13,325 bases of DNA from Verrucomicrobiota bacterium (GCA_003219675.1 QHPW01000481.1:1-13325); one strand, 5' to 3'. Positions 1 to 7,117 are shown, counted from the first letter of the stretch. The notes: a model not told the origin generated them from the sequence alone. Numbers and translations are program-made.

Positions 1-1105
1 TCGTCGCGAAGACCGCGCCAAAGGAAATCACGCCCGCAGTCCAGTTCATGCCGCGATTCGAAAATGCCTTGGCCAGCGGATCCGCGACGCCGCTGAACTG
101 GTCCCACCTGACCATGCCCGTCAGCACCAGCGCCACGGCGACGTAAACCACCGTGCACACAATCAGGCTGCCAATGATTCCGATGGGCATGTCACGCTGC
201 GGGTTGCGCGTCTCCTCCGCGGCCGTGGACACCGCATCGAAGCCGATGTAGGCAAAAAAAATGATCGCCGCAGCGCTCGAAATCCCGGCAAATCCGTTCG
301 GCGCGAAGGGAGTCCAGTTTGCTGGCTTCACGTAGCACGCTCCCACTGCGATGAAGAAACCGACGATCGCCAACTTTAACAGCACCATCACCGAGTTGAA
401 GCCGGCGCTCTCGCGAATGCCGCGCACCAGGACCCATGTCACCAGCGCCACGATCAGCACTGCGGGCAGATTGAAGACAATCGGGATGCCCAGGAATCGC
501 GGCGCGGCGGCGAGCGCCTCATTGCCGCGCAGGACTGCGTCGCCCAGCGTGCCAAGGTCAACTCCCTGCGTCTTCGCCTCCGCGACTTTGTGAGCCGCCT
601 GAATCGCGGACCGAAAGTCTGTCCCCAGCCACAGCGGCCATTGCATCTTGAATCCTGTCAGCAGGCTCTGGAAGTATTCCGACCACGAGATCGCCACCGC
701 CACGTTCCCCACGGCGTATTCGAGAATCAAATCCCACCCGATGATCCAGGCGACCAGCTCACCCAGAGTCGCATAGGAGTAGGTGTAGGCTGAGCCGGAC
801 ACGGGCACCATCGCCGCAAACTCGGAGTAACACAACGCGGCGAACCCGCACGCCACGGCCACCAGCACAAACGACAACACCAGCGCCGGTCCCGCGCCGG
901 TGTGATCGGCGCCGCCGGCGGCCGCAGTGCCCACCGTGGAGAAAATCCCCGCGCCGATGATCGCCCCCACGCCCAGCAACGTCAGGTGCACCGGCCCCAA
1001 AGTCCGATTCAGTCGTTGGTCCGGGCGCTCGGTTTCAACCAAAAGTGTGTCCAGCGACTTGGTACGAAGAAAAAGGGGCCGGGTTTTAGTCGGTCGGTTT
1101 GCCAT
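1..1105 (-). CDS. APC-superfamily amino acid permease, CAT-type (3' end beyond window)
   Basis: Inner-membrane secondary transporter, probably proton-coupled uptake of amino acids. My translation from the ATG at 1105-1103 stays open for 368 codons to the window edge. A hydrophilic N-terminus of about 38 residues precedes TM1, which carries the APC signature GVGAIIGAGIF (residues 45-55). Hydrophobic spans follow at roughly 73-92, 113-140, 205-228, 238-258, 273-293 and 308-330. The conserved stretch after the sixth span reads FDAVSTAAEETRNP (289-302), as in the cationic amino acid transporter (CAT/YfnA) branch. That branch usually has about 450-500 residues with 12-14 spans, so roughly the last quarter is missing. 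An in-frame stop lies a few codons upstream of the chosen ATG, with no other start codon between. Substrate cannot be told from sequence. It stands downstream of the pseudopilins on the same strand but 197 bases away, so probably a separate unit. Confidence 0.88.
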   Translation of the reverse strand, partial: MANRPTKTRPLFLRTKSLDTLLVETERPDQRLNRTLGPVHLTLLGVGAIIGAGIFSTVGTAAAGGADHTGAGPALVLSFVLVAVACGFAALCYSEFAAMVPVSGSAYTYSYATLGELVAWIIGWDLILEYAVGNVAVAISWSEYFQSLLTGFKMQWPLWLGTDFRSAIQAAHKVAEAKTQGVDLGTLGDAVLRGNEALAAAPRFLGIPIVFNLPAVLIVALVTWVLVRGIRESAGFNSVMVLLKLAIVGFFIAVGACYVKPANWTPFAPNGFAGISSAAAIIFFAYIGFDAVSTAAEETRNPQRDMPIGIIGSLIVCTVVYVAVALVLTGMVRWDQFSGVADPLAKAFSNRGMNWTAGVISFGAVFAT

Positions 1106-1172
1106 GACGATTGACGAACCTGCTCACGGTCGCACCCCTGATGAGTGAACGTGGGCTCCGTCCTCGGAAAGG

Positions 1173-1202
1173 ATTACTGCGCACCGAAGCATCCTGGCGC
1201 AA
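1173..1202 (-). promoter_or_regulatory. Candidate sigma70-like promoter of the permease gene
   Basis: Reading the minus strand, TTGCGC (1202-1197) is followed by an 18-base spacer and AGTAAT (1178-1173), with transcription expected to begin near 1166, about 60 bases before the ATG at 1105. Each hexamer matches consensus only in part, so this is a weak prediction. The rest of the 1106-1302 gap shows no gene, clear terminator or repeat. Confidence 0.3.
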
Positions 1203-1302
1203 GACAAACCATGGTTGCAAGCGCGCTTTCCGTTGCCGAAATGATTTCCAGAATCCGCAATGAAGAAGCCTGCCTCGGAGATCTGCGACCGGCCTGAAAC
1301 CC

Positions 1303-2091
1303 CTACCGATAGTAAGGGTCGAAATAATGCTTCTGCTGAGCGGCGCTTTGAATGTCCCGGACTTTCCTGTCTTTCATCGCTTCAAGATGTCCGTCGATAA
1401 AACCGACATTGACACGCCCGTCGTGAACGACGAAATGTCCGTCGAGTGCTGTGCCTTGCGGTTTAAAGCTGGCGTTTTTCATCGTGGCCGCGTCCTCGTT
1501 GACCAGCAGGATCTTTTGTGTCGGGAGGATCACGTTCGCGATTTTGACGCCTTCGGGGACGGCCCTGGTCAGATCCGTGGTGGGATCCAATTCCTCGTTC
1601 ATGCTGAAATTCACACGCAACGCCTCGCCCAGCGGGCCGGTGCTGGGGCAGCGATAAATGCGGAATTTCCCGGCATAACTGTCGCGATGTGGAAGCATCC
1701 GCGGCAGACCGGTGGCGTAACTGAAAACCGAGCCCGACTCGGCATGAAATCCGAATGTTGGGTTCCTCCACAGGTCCGGCATGTTGGGATACGTATTGGG
1801 CTGGCCGCCGAAGACCCAGTCCGGCTGCCAGTTTCGATCCACGTCGCCGGGCCAGGGGAGATAATCGTTGTTGTCGTCCGCATACAGTGTCATGGCCAGG
1901 CTGATTTGGCGCATGTTGTTTCGACAGACCGACGAGCGGCCCTGCTCCTTCGCCTTGGCAAGCGCCGGCAACAGCAACGTGGCGAGCAAAGCAATGATGG
2001 TCACGACAAGCAATAATTCAATCATGGTAAAACCGGCCCAAATCTGTTGAGCCGGTCCGAGCCATTTGCGCGCCGGGTTGTTCCAACGCAT
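1303..2091 (-). CDS. Pseudopilin-like protein with prepilin N-terminus and H-X9-DG motif (copy A)
   Basis: Type II secretion/type IV pilin-like protein of unknown role, expected in the inner membrane or a pseudopilus. I start it at the ATG 2091-2089 (262 residues) because prepilin leaders are short. The leader is 20 residues ending in Gly, then FTMIE with the conserved Glu at +5, and a hydrophobic helix (about residues 21-45) ending LLPALAKAKEQGRS. Prepilin peptidase should cut at G|F. Near the C-terminus the motif H-DGRVNVGFI-DG fits H-X9-DG exactly. The body (YADD, DWVFGGQ, YRCPSTGP, VNFSMN) closely parallels the next gene, so the two are tandem duplicates. The frame is open 65 codons further upstream, but that stretch holds a promoter and would put a long tail before the leader. 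The promoter at 2139-2167 supports the short start. Such proteins are abundant in Verrucomicrobiota and Planctomycetes; their function is not known. Confidence 0.85.
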   Translation of the reverse strand: MRWNNPARKWLGPAQQIWAGFTMIELLLVVTIIALLATLLLPALAKAKEQGRSSVCRNNMRQISLAMTLYADDNNDYLPWPGDVDRNWQPDWVFGGQPNTYPNMPDLWRNPTFGFHAESGSVFSYATGLPRMLPHRDSYAGKFRIYRCPSTGPLGEALRVNFSMNEELDPTTDLTRAVPEGVKIANVILPTQKILLVNEDAATMKNASFKPQGTALDGHFVVHDGRVNVGFIDGHLEAMKDRKVRDIQSAAQQKHYFDPYYR

Positions 2092-2138
2092 CGTTGTAAC
2101 GTTATTTGTGAGCACGGGCGGTGTTTGAACTTGGCAAG

Positions 2139-2167
2139 AGTATCCGCCACCGGCTGGCTTTCTGCAA
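2139..2167 (-). promoter_or_regulatory. Sigma70-like promoter of pseudopilin A
   Basis: On the minus strand TTGCAG (2167-2162), a 17-base spacer and GATACT (2144-2139). Initiation is expected near 2132, giving an untranslated leader of about 40 bases before the ATG at 2091. The layout matches the promoter of pseudopilin B (same spacer, ATACT core, nearly the same distance to the start codon), which strengthens both. Confidence 0.5.
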
Positions 2168-2301
2168 GTGGGGGTTTTACCCAACCCATCGCGGTAAAAG
2201 TCCGGTGTCGGCGAAACCCGGCAAGCGGGCCGCGAGCGGCCAACCTTGGTTTCGGGCAGCGGCGGCACGTCGACAAAGACCGGCAAATCAATAAGCCGGG
2301 C

Positions 2302-3117
2302 CTACCACTTGCCGGTGTCAAAATACCGGTCAACGTTCTTTGCCATCTGGATGTCGAGGACCATTTTGTCTTTCATCGGCTCGATGTGCCCGTCGCAATA
2401 ACTCATATTCACACGGCCGTTATGGACGACAAATTTTCCGCCCGCCGCGGTTCCTTGAGGATAGAAGCTGGCATTCCTCATGGTTTTGGGATCTTCGTTG
2501 ATCAACAAAAGCTTTTGTACAGGATTCACAATCGAGGAATGCAGCACGCCGCGAGGCGCCACTGGCGGGTGTGACAATGGGTCAATGAAAGCGTTCATGC
2601 TGAAGTTCACACGCAACGCCGCGCCCATCGGCCCGGTGCTTGGACAGCGGTACACCTGGAAAGTTTTGTTGGTATTTGCCGCCTCATAGGCCGCCGGCGA
2701 TCCGCCCCTCATATAGACAGCACGCTCGACGCGCGGCTGACTGGTGACATAACTGAACACGGACCCGCCTTCGGCGTGAAACCCATAACCGGGACTCTTC
2801 CACATGTTCGGATTCGCGGCATAGGTGTTGTCCTGGCCTCCAAAAACCCAGTCCGGATCGAGATCGCGATCCACATCGCCCGGCCAGGGCAGATAATCCC
2901 GGCTGTCATCCGCGTAAACCAACATCCCCAGCACGATCTGGTGCATGTTGCTCTTGCAAGCGGTGGACCGGCCCTGCTCCTTCGCTTTGGCCAGTGCCGG
3001 CAGGAGCAGGCCCGCCAAAATCGCAATGATCGCGATGACCACCAGCAGCTCGATCAGAGTGAAACCCGCCGGCTTGCGGGCCGCAGCGGACTGGCATCTA
3101 AAAATGTTGCGGTTCAT
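2302..3117 (-). CDS. Pseudopilin-like protein with prepilin N-terminus and H-X9-DG motif (copy B)
   Basis: Paralogue of the gene immediately downstream, 271 residues from the ATG 3117-3115. The leader is 18 residues, basic, ending AAARKPAG, then FTLIELLVVIAIIAIL: the classic G|FTLIE prepilin cleavage and methylation site with a hydrophobic helix (about residues 19-40) ending LLPALAKAKEQGRS. A central domain carries YADD, WPGDVDRD and DWVFGGQ, and the C-terminal motif H-NGRVNMSYC-DG fits H-X9-DG. The protein ends KW. The function of this family is unknown; the N-terminus implies export and processing by a prepilin peptidase encoded elsewhere. The frame is open for 36 more codons upstream, but that would run across the promoter at 3167-3195 and give an overlong leader. 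It lies 109 bases after the dehydrogenase and probably has its own promoter. Confidence 0.88.
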   Translation of the reverse strand: MNRNIFRCQSAAARKPAGFTLIELLVVIAIIAILAGLLLPALAKAKEQGRSTACKSNMHQIVLGMLVYADDSRDYLPWPGDVDRDLDPDWVFGGQDNTYAANPNMWKSPGYGFHAEGGSVFSYVTSQPRVERAVYMRGGSPAAYEAANTNKTFQVYRCPSTGPMGAALRVNFSMNAFIDPLSHPPVAPRGVLHSSIVNPVQKLLLINEDPKTMRNASFYPQGTAAGGKFVVHNGRVNMSYCDGHIEPMKDKMVLDIQMAKNVDRYFDTGKW

Positions 3118-3166
3118 GATGGCTCGGTTTTCAGCCCCGCTTCGACACGGGTTGAATCTCACATTG

Positions 3167-3195
3167 AGTATTGGACAAATCAGGTTTGCAGGCAA
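3167..3195 (-). promoter_or_regulatory. Sigma70-like promoter of pseudopilin B
   Basis: Minus strand: TTGCCT (3195-3190), a 17-base spacer, AATACT (3172-3167). Transcription should start near 3160, about 43 bases before the ATG at 3117. Spacer length, the ATACT core and the distance from -10 to ATG (50 bases, against 48 for copy A) all match the promoter of the paralogue. Confidence 0.5.
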
Positions 3196-3215
3196 CTGTG
3201 CGTTTGGACGCACAG
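3196..3215 (-). terminator. Perfect hairpin between dehydrogenase stop and pseudopilin B promoter
   Basis: An 8-base perfect inverted repeat, CTGTGCGT (3196-3203) and ACGCACAG (3208-3215), with a 4-base loop. It begins 11 bases beyond the dehydrogenase stop and abuts the -35 hexamer of the next gene. There is no T-run after it on the minus strand, so it is not a classical intrinsic terminator. It may be a terminator without a U-tract, an mRNA 3'-end stabiliser, or an operator next to the -35 box. Confidence 0.35.
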
Positions 3216-3226
3216 ACAAACGCAAA

Positions 3227-3937
3227 TTACCTCGGCCGAATCACTATCTCCTCAACCACGGCCCGTGCCGGCAGATGGATCGCCAACAACGCGCATTCGG
3301 CCACGTCCTCCGAGCGCAGCATTTTTGCGCGGGCGGCAGTATCCGGTGGCGCGGGACGCTTGTCGAGCAGTGGCGTGTCGATGTCGCCGGGGAAAATCGC
3401 GCAAGCGCGAATGCCTTTGTCTCGCTCTTCGGCGTTGATGGATTGCGTCAGCCCGGCCAGGCCGAATTTCGACATCACGTAAGCCGGCCCGGCTTTCGGA
3501 CTCGCCTGTTTGCCGGCATCGGAAACGATATTGATGATCGTGCCGCTTTTGCGCGCGCGCATCTGCGGCAAAAATGCCTGGACGCAGTAATAGGCGCCGT
3601 TGAGATTTGTGTCGAGCATCGCGTGGTAATCTTCCAACGACAACACTTCAAGCGCGCGTTTCGGGGCATTGGTTCCGGCGGAGTTTACGAGCACTTCGAC
3701 TTCCCTGACCTCCGCGAGAATATGCTTCGCCATCTTCCCGACCGATTTAGCATCGCCAATGTCGCAGGGGCAAATGAGAAACTGCTTCGCTTTGCCGCCT
3801 GCCCGTTGCACGGTCTGACGCAACGTTTCTTCGCGCCGGCCCACCAGCGCGACTTCCCAATCCTGTTTCGCCAACGCCAGGGCGATGGCCTGCCCCACCC
3901 CGCTGCCGGCGCCGGTGATGACTGCGATTCTGTTCAT
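3227..3937 (-). CDS. Short-chain dehydrogenase/reductase (SDR), classical type
   Basis: Cytoplasmic NAD(P)-dependent oxidoreductase, 236 residues, slightly shorter than the usual 245-260. The classical SDR elements are in order: dinucleotide-binding TGAGSGVG (residues 8-15), a basic GRR at 33-35 after strand beta-2 that favours NADP(H), the NNAG variant NSAG (85-88), and a complete catalytic tetrad of Asn111, Ser139, Tyr153 and Lys157 (YVMSK). PGDIDTPL (183-190) follows the active site. The C-terminus ends soon after VVEEIVIRP, as in sepiapterin-reductase/YdfG-like SDRs. A GGAAA lies about 10 bases upstream of the ATG 3937-3935, a modest ribosome site. It starts 16 bases after the stop of the upstream Gfo/Idh/MocA gene, so the two are probably co-transcribed and may act on the same sugar-type substrate. 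The substrate itself cannot be named. Confidence 0.9.
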   Translation of the reverse strand: MNRIAVITGAGSGVGQAIALALAKQDWEVALVGRREETLRQTVQRAGGKAKQFLICPCDIGDAKSVGKMAKHILAEVREVEVLVNSAGTNAPKRALEVLSLEDYHAMLDTNLNGAYYCVQAFLPQMRARKSGTIINIVSDAGKQASPKAGPAYVMSKFGLAGLTQSINAEERDKGIRACAIFPGDIDTPLLDKRPAPPDTAARAKMLRSEDVAECALLAIHLPARAVVEEIVIRPR

Positions 3938-3953
3938 AACTTGATTTCCACTT

Positions 3954-5099
3954 CTACGTACTGCCCTGTTTGACGGCGCGACAGGCTAAACCTTTGGGTT
4001 CTGGTTTCAATTTGAAAACGTCAACGGGTAATTCTACCCACTGCCTCGTCTCCGCCGATTTCACCGCGGCGTCGGTCACCGCCTGCGCGCGTGCGCCATC
4101 GTGAAAATTCGGCGAGCACGGCCGCTGATTGCGGATGGCGTCAACAAACTCGAATGCCTGGTCGTAGCGGAACGTGACCAGCGGATCGCCCTGGCGCGGG
4201 TCGCGCGGACTGTCGGGCACTTTCCAGAATTCCTCCGGAATGGTGATCGTCTCAAGTCCGGGTCCGCCAAGGTTACCCGTTTGCAATTTGTTCCACTCCC
4301 CCGTGATGAACACAAACGAGCGTTCGCTGCCGTTGACTTCCACATAATCGAGACTGCGCCAGCTTTCGTTGCGGCCGCTCGCCAGTTTGCTGCTTTCCAG
4401 CACGCCGGTCGCGCCGTTCTGAAACTCGGCGAGGATGGCGGCCCAGTCATCCAGATCGTTCGGCGCTCCACCGCGCACGGGATGCCACCGTTTCAGGTTC
4501 GCCACAAGCCGTTTCATCGGACCGACCAGGAGGTGCGCGAAATCAATCCGGTGCGAAAGCATGTCCCCGAGTTCACCGGTGCCGGCGAGCTTCTTCACCT
4601 GGCGCCAGCCGAGGTTCCGCGTGCCCCAGTCCTGCAACCGGCAGGAGCGATAATGATACGGCTGGCCGAGGTCGCCGCGTTTCACCAGATGCGCCAGGTA
4701 CCGCATCGCCGGCACGAAGCGATAAGTAAACGCGGTCATGTGCCGCACGCCGGCTTTGTCGGCGGCCTCGGCCATTTGCTTCGCCTCGCCATGACTCATT
4801 GCCAGAGGTTTTTCGCACAGGACATGTTTGCCCGCAGCGATGGCTGCCCGCGCGATGGGCGCGTGCGCCAAGTTCGGAGTGGCGATGATAACAGCATGTG
4901 CGTCGTCGCGCTTCACGATGTCTTCGTATTTGGTCGAAGTGACGTTGACGCCGGTTTGTTGTCGCGCGCGCTCCAGCGTGGCCGGGTCGCTGTCGCACAG
5001 CGCGACGACTTTGGCTTCGGAACACAGCGCAAGGCCCGGGAGATGATTTTGCAGCGTGATGCCGCCGCAACCGACGATGGCGATACCGATTTGTTTCAT
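3954..5099 (-). CDS. Gfo/Idh/MocA family oxidoreductase (gene 1)
   Basis: Cytoplasmic NAD(P)-dependent dehydrogenase acting on sugars, sugar acids or cyclitols in characterised relatives. It has 381 residues from the ATG 5099-5097, chosen because the Rossmann strand starts at once (IGIAIVGCGGI, residues 4-14). The frame runs 16 codons further upstream, but that would add an unconserved tail. The motif EKPLA (96-100) carries the catalytic/nicotinamide Lys97. The C-terminal alpha/beta domain holds LGDMLSHRIDFAHLL (177-191 by my count), with the usual His and Asp (His183, Asp186) of the active site. Length is normal for the family. The 16-base gap to the SDR gene downstream suggests one operon. 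It is not a close copy of the other Gfo/Idh/MocA gene in the window, which has DKP in place of EKP. Specificity is unknown. Confidence 0.9.
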   Translation of the reverse strand: MKQIGIAIVGCGGITLQNHLPGLALCSEAKVVALCDSDPATLERARQQTGVNVTSTKYEDIVKRDDAHAVIIATPNLAHAPIARAAIAAGKHVLCEKPLAMSHGEAKQMAEAADKAGVRHMTAFTYRFVPAMRYLAHLVKRGDLGQPYHYRSCRLQDWGTRNLGWRQVKKLAGTGELGDMLSHRIDFAHLLVGPMKRLVANLKRWHPVRGGAPNDLDDWAAILAEFQNGATGVLESSKLASGRNESWRSLDYVEVNGSERSFVFITGEWNKLQTGNLGGPGLETITIPEEFWKVPDSPRDPRQGDPLVTFRYDQAFEFVDAIRNQRPCSPNFHDGARAQAVTDAAVKSAETRQWVELPVDVFKLKPEPKGLACRAVKQGST

Positions 5100-5188
5100 A
5101 ACGAGAAATGCGAGTGGCGAGTATGGCGAAGCGACCGACAAAGACAAGCGCGGTCAATCGGTGCGATCGGAAGCGGGGGCGGCAAGGT

Positions 5189-5236
5189 CCGTAGTGGCGG
5201 GCATCCAGGCCTTCCGTAGAGTCGGGCGTCCCGCCC
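5189..5236. repeat. Two tandem diverged 25-base repeat units with small hairpins
   Basis: Units begin at 5189 and 5214 and share CCGTAG, then CGGGC, TCC and a closing CC at the same spacing (about 17 of 23 aligned bases equal). The second unit contains a GGGCG-TCC-CGCCC hairpin (5224-5236). Its core GTAGAGTCGG (5216-5225) recurs exactly inside argJ at 11043-11052. The rest of the 5100-5379 gap, between the two oxidoreductase genes, shows no convincing gene. A 77-codon minus-strand frame through it (5154-5387) has no recognisable protein character and crosses the repeat. Confidence 0.55.
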
Positions 5237-5379
5237 AGAGGACAAAATGGTGCAGTAGAGACGGTAAGTTCATTCCCCCCGGTTGATTCCTTGTCAGCCG
5301 GTCGCCTGTGACAAAGAGCCGCGCCAGCCTTGCTCGTTCGGAAGACGTTGCCGGGACAGACGTTTTCTCTATCTTCTTT

Positions 5380-6543
5380 TCATACATCCAGCTTCGTCCA
5401 CGCCGCGTTTTTCTTCGAAGACTTCACCACCGCTTCGATGAAGGCCATGCCGCGGACGGCATCCTCGACCTTGGGATAGTCGAGCGCGGGATCGTCCTTC
5501 GCCGGCTTGCGGCCTTCGAGCCGGGCGCGGATGTGGTTGGCGAAATTCTTGTAGATGTTCGCGAAGGCTTCGAGATAACCCTCCGGATGCGCGGGCGGCG
5601 TGCGGGTGGCGGCCTTCGCGGCTTTGCCAAGATAGCCGTTGGCGGTGCGATAGACCTGCATCGGCTGGTCCAGCCATTTCACCAGCATCGAGTTCGGTTC
5701 CTTCTGGTGCCATTCAATGCCGCCCTTTTCGCCATAGACGCGGACGTTGATGTTGTTTTCCTCCCCCACGCTGATTTGCGAGCAGTGCAGCACGCCTTTG
5801 GCGCCGCCTTTGAATCGGAGCAGCACATTGCCGTCGTCATCGAGCTTGCGGCCCTTGACGAAGGTCGTGATGTCGGCGGCGAGTTCTTCGATTTGCAGGC
5901 CGGTGATGTATTCGGCGAGGTTCTCGGCGTGGGTGCCGATGTCGCCCATGCTGCCGGCCGCGCCGCTGCGTTTGGGGTCGGTGCGCCAGCCAGCCTGCTT
6001 CTGTCCGGTGGCTTCGAGACGCGTGGCCAACCAGCCCTGCGGATACTCGACGACGACTTTGCGGATTCTGCCGAGCTTGCCGGCGCGGACCATGTCGCGG
6101 GCTTCTTTCACCAGCGGGTAACCGGTGTAATTGTGCGTGAGGCCATAAAGCAGGCCGGTCTTTTTCACAATCTCCGCGAGCTGCCGGGCCTGGGCGAGGT
6201 TAAAGGTGGCGGGTTTGTCGCTGAGGACGTGGAAACCGTGTTCCAGCGCCATCTTCGCAGGCGGGAAATGAACGTGGTTCGGCGTGACGATGGCGATGAA
6301 GTCCATGCGTTCGCCTTCGGGCAGCCAGGTCTCGCTCTTGATCATCTCCTCGAATGTGCCGTAACAGCGTTCCGGCGGGAGGAACAGGTCCGCGCCGCTG
6401 GCCTTCGAGCGTTCGGGGTCGGAGGAAAAAGCGCCGCAGACAAGTTCGATCTGCTGGTCTATGGCCGCCGCGATACGATGCACGGCGCCGATGAACGCGC
6501 CCCGGCCGCCGCCGACCATGCCGTAGCGAATTTTTCTCATCAT
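5380..6543 (-). CDS. Gfo/Idh/MocA family oxidoreductase (gene 2, DKP variant)
   Basis: NAD(P)-dependent oxidoreductase of 387 residues, starting at the tandem ATGs 6543 or 6540. The N-terminal Rossmann motif is of the GGGxGAFIG type (GGGRGAFIG, residues 11-19) followed by VHR. The usual EKP is DKP here (109-111, Lys110 kept), and the second-domain signature is GDIGTHAENL (200-209) with Asp201 and His205. This combination marks a subfamily common in Bacteroidetes, Planctomycetes and Verrucomicrobiota and different from gene 1. It probably oxidises a sugar or sugar alcohol; the substrate is unknown. There is no Shine-Dalgarno match before the start. A near-consensus promoter lies about 80 bases upstream. 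It is on the same strand as gene 1, but the 280-base repeat-bearing gap leaves co-transcription uncertain. Confidence 0.9.
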   Translation of the reverse strand: MMRKIRYGMVGGGRGAFIGAVHRIAAAIDQQIELVCGAFSSDPERSKASGADLFLPPERCYGTFEEMIKSETWLPEGERMDFIAIVTPNHVHFPPAKMALEHGFHVLSDKPATFNLAQARQLAEIVKKTGLLYGLTHNYTGYPLVKEARDMVRAGKLGRIRKVVVEYPQGWLATRLEATGQKQAGWRTDPKRSGAAGSMGDIGTHAENLAEYITGLQIEELAADITTFVKGRKLDDDGNVLLRFKGGAKGVLHCSQISVGEENNINVRVYGEKGGIEWHQKEPNSMLVKWLDQPMQVYRTANGYLGKAAKAATRTPPAHPEGYLEAFANIYKNFANHIRARLEGRKPAKDDPALDYPKVEDAVRGMAFIEAVVKSSKKNAAWTKLDV

Positions 6544-6608
6544 AGTGTCTAAAAGGTGATTTGGATTCTGATTCGTGGCGTTTTTGCCATCTGTGCTAAA
6601 GTAGATAT

Positions 6609-6635
6609 TGAATTAGGTAACGCGGCCTTTATAGT
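6609..6635 (+). promoter_or_regulatory. Candidate divergent promoter toward panD
   Basis: Plus strand: TTGAAT (6609-6614), a short 15-base spacer, TATAGT (6630-6635). The -10 overlaps the -10 of the opposite promoter because TTTATAGT/ACTATAAA is nearly symmetric. The spacer is shorter than ideal, so confidence is low. It would give panD a leader of about 110 bases. Confidence 0.3.
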
Positions 6636-6641
6636 GGCCGC
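6622..6641. promoter_or_regulatory. Inverted repeat centred on the -10 box (candidate operator)
   Basis: GCGGCC (6622-6627) and GGCCGC (6636-6641) form perfect 6-base arms around an 8-base centre that contains the minus-strand -10 TATAAA and, on the other strand, TATAGT. The position over a promoter core suits a repressor site. It could also fold as a hairpin and is followed by five T on the plus strand, but no plus-strand gene precedes it. Confidence 0.4.
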
Positions 6642-6656
6642 CGTTTTTCAAGTCAA
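6628..6656 (-). promoter_or_regulatory. Strong sigma70-like promoter for Gfo/Idh/MocA gene 2
   Basis: Minus strand: TTGACT (6656-6651), exactly 17 bases, TATAAA (6633-6628), five of six consensus bases in each hexamer. Initiation is expected near 6621, giving an untranslated leader of about 78 bases. It is the best-looking promoter in the window. Confidence 0.65.
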
Positions 6657-6754
6657 CGGGTGACTTGGCGAAACAGCGGGCGTTAAATCGTGGAACGGTA
6701 AAGTCGCTGAAGCCTTACGACGACGGGCCGGTTCAACGCCGTGACGGAAAAAGT

Positions 6755-7117
6755 ATGCAAATTCATTTGTTGAAATCGAAAATTCACCGCGCGCAGGTGA
6801 CCGGCTCCAGCCTGGACTACGAAGGCAGCCTCACCATCGCCGAGGATTTGATGGAAAAGGTCGGACTGCTGCACTACGAACGGATTTTGTGCAGCAATCT
6901 CGCCAATGGCGCGCGCTTTGAGACCTACGCCATCAAGGGCGAGCGCGGATCGGACGCGATTGAACTGAACGGGGCGGTGGCGCATCTGGGCAAAATCGGC
7001 GACCGGCTCACCATCATGGCGTTCGCCGAAGTGGAGGGCGCGAAAGCGAAAAAATGGAAGCCGCGCGTGATCGTGCTGGGGAAGCAGAACCGGATCATCA
7101 ACGAACAGGGAATTTGA
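6755..7117 (+). CDS. panD: Aspartate 1-decarboxylase proenzyme
   Basis: Pyruvoyl enzyme that decarboxylates L-aspartate to beta-alanine for pantothenate and coenzyme A. It has 120 residues, close to the 126 of E. coli. The self-cleavage site Gly24-Ser25 is in the standard place (YEGS, 22-25), where Ser25 becomes the pyruvoyl group of the large chain. Other landmarks keep their E. coli numbering: Lys9, His11-Arg12, Arg54, Thr57-Tyr58 (RFETYAI) and Asn72-Gly73-Ala74 (LNGAVAH). I chose the ATG at 6755 because it sets this numbering; GGAAAAAGT before it is a weak ribosome site. The frame is open back to a TTG at 6665, but those 30 codons are unlike PanD. No panB, panC or panZ-like maturation gene is next to it. 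It is followed after 79 bases by lpxD, possibly co-transcribed. Confidence 0.96.
   Translation: MQIHLLKSKIHRAQVTGSSLDYEGSLTIAEDLMEKVGLLHYERILCSNLANGARFETYAIKGERGSDAIELNGAVAHLGKIGDRLTIMAFAEVEGAKAKKWKPRVIVLGKQNRIINEQGI

Noticed and set aside
2092..2286. 65-codon upstream extension of pseudopilin A
   Set aside because: It would place a long, Pro/Arg-rich tail before the prepilin leader and contains the predicted promoter at 2139-2167.
5154..5387. 77-codon minus-strand frame in the gap between the two oxidoreductase genes
   Set aside because: Low-complexity, no known domain, and it runs through the tandem repeat; it overlaps the stop of the upstream gene. Taken as chance.
5308..6552. Long plus-strand open frame of 414 codons opposite the second Gfo/Idh/MocA gene
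   Set aside because: It is a shadow of a well-supported family gene on the other strand; its translation has no recognisable family motifs. The same holds for 4101-5219 and 2945-3973.
6622..6648. GCGGCC/GGCCGC hairpin followed by five T as an intrinsic terminator
   Set aside because: No plus-strand gene lies upstream to be terminated, and the palindrome coincides with a strong promoter core on the minus strand.
6665..6754. 30-codon TTG-start extension of panD
   Set aside because: The ATG at 6755 gives the exact family numbering with Gly24-Ser25; the extension has no PanD similarity.
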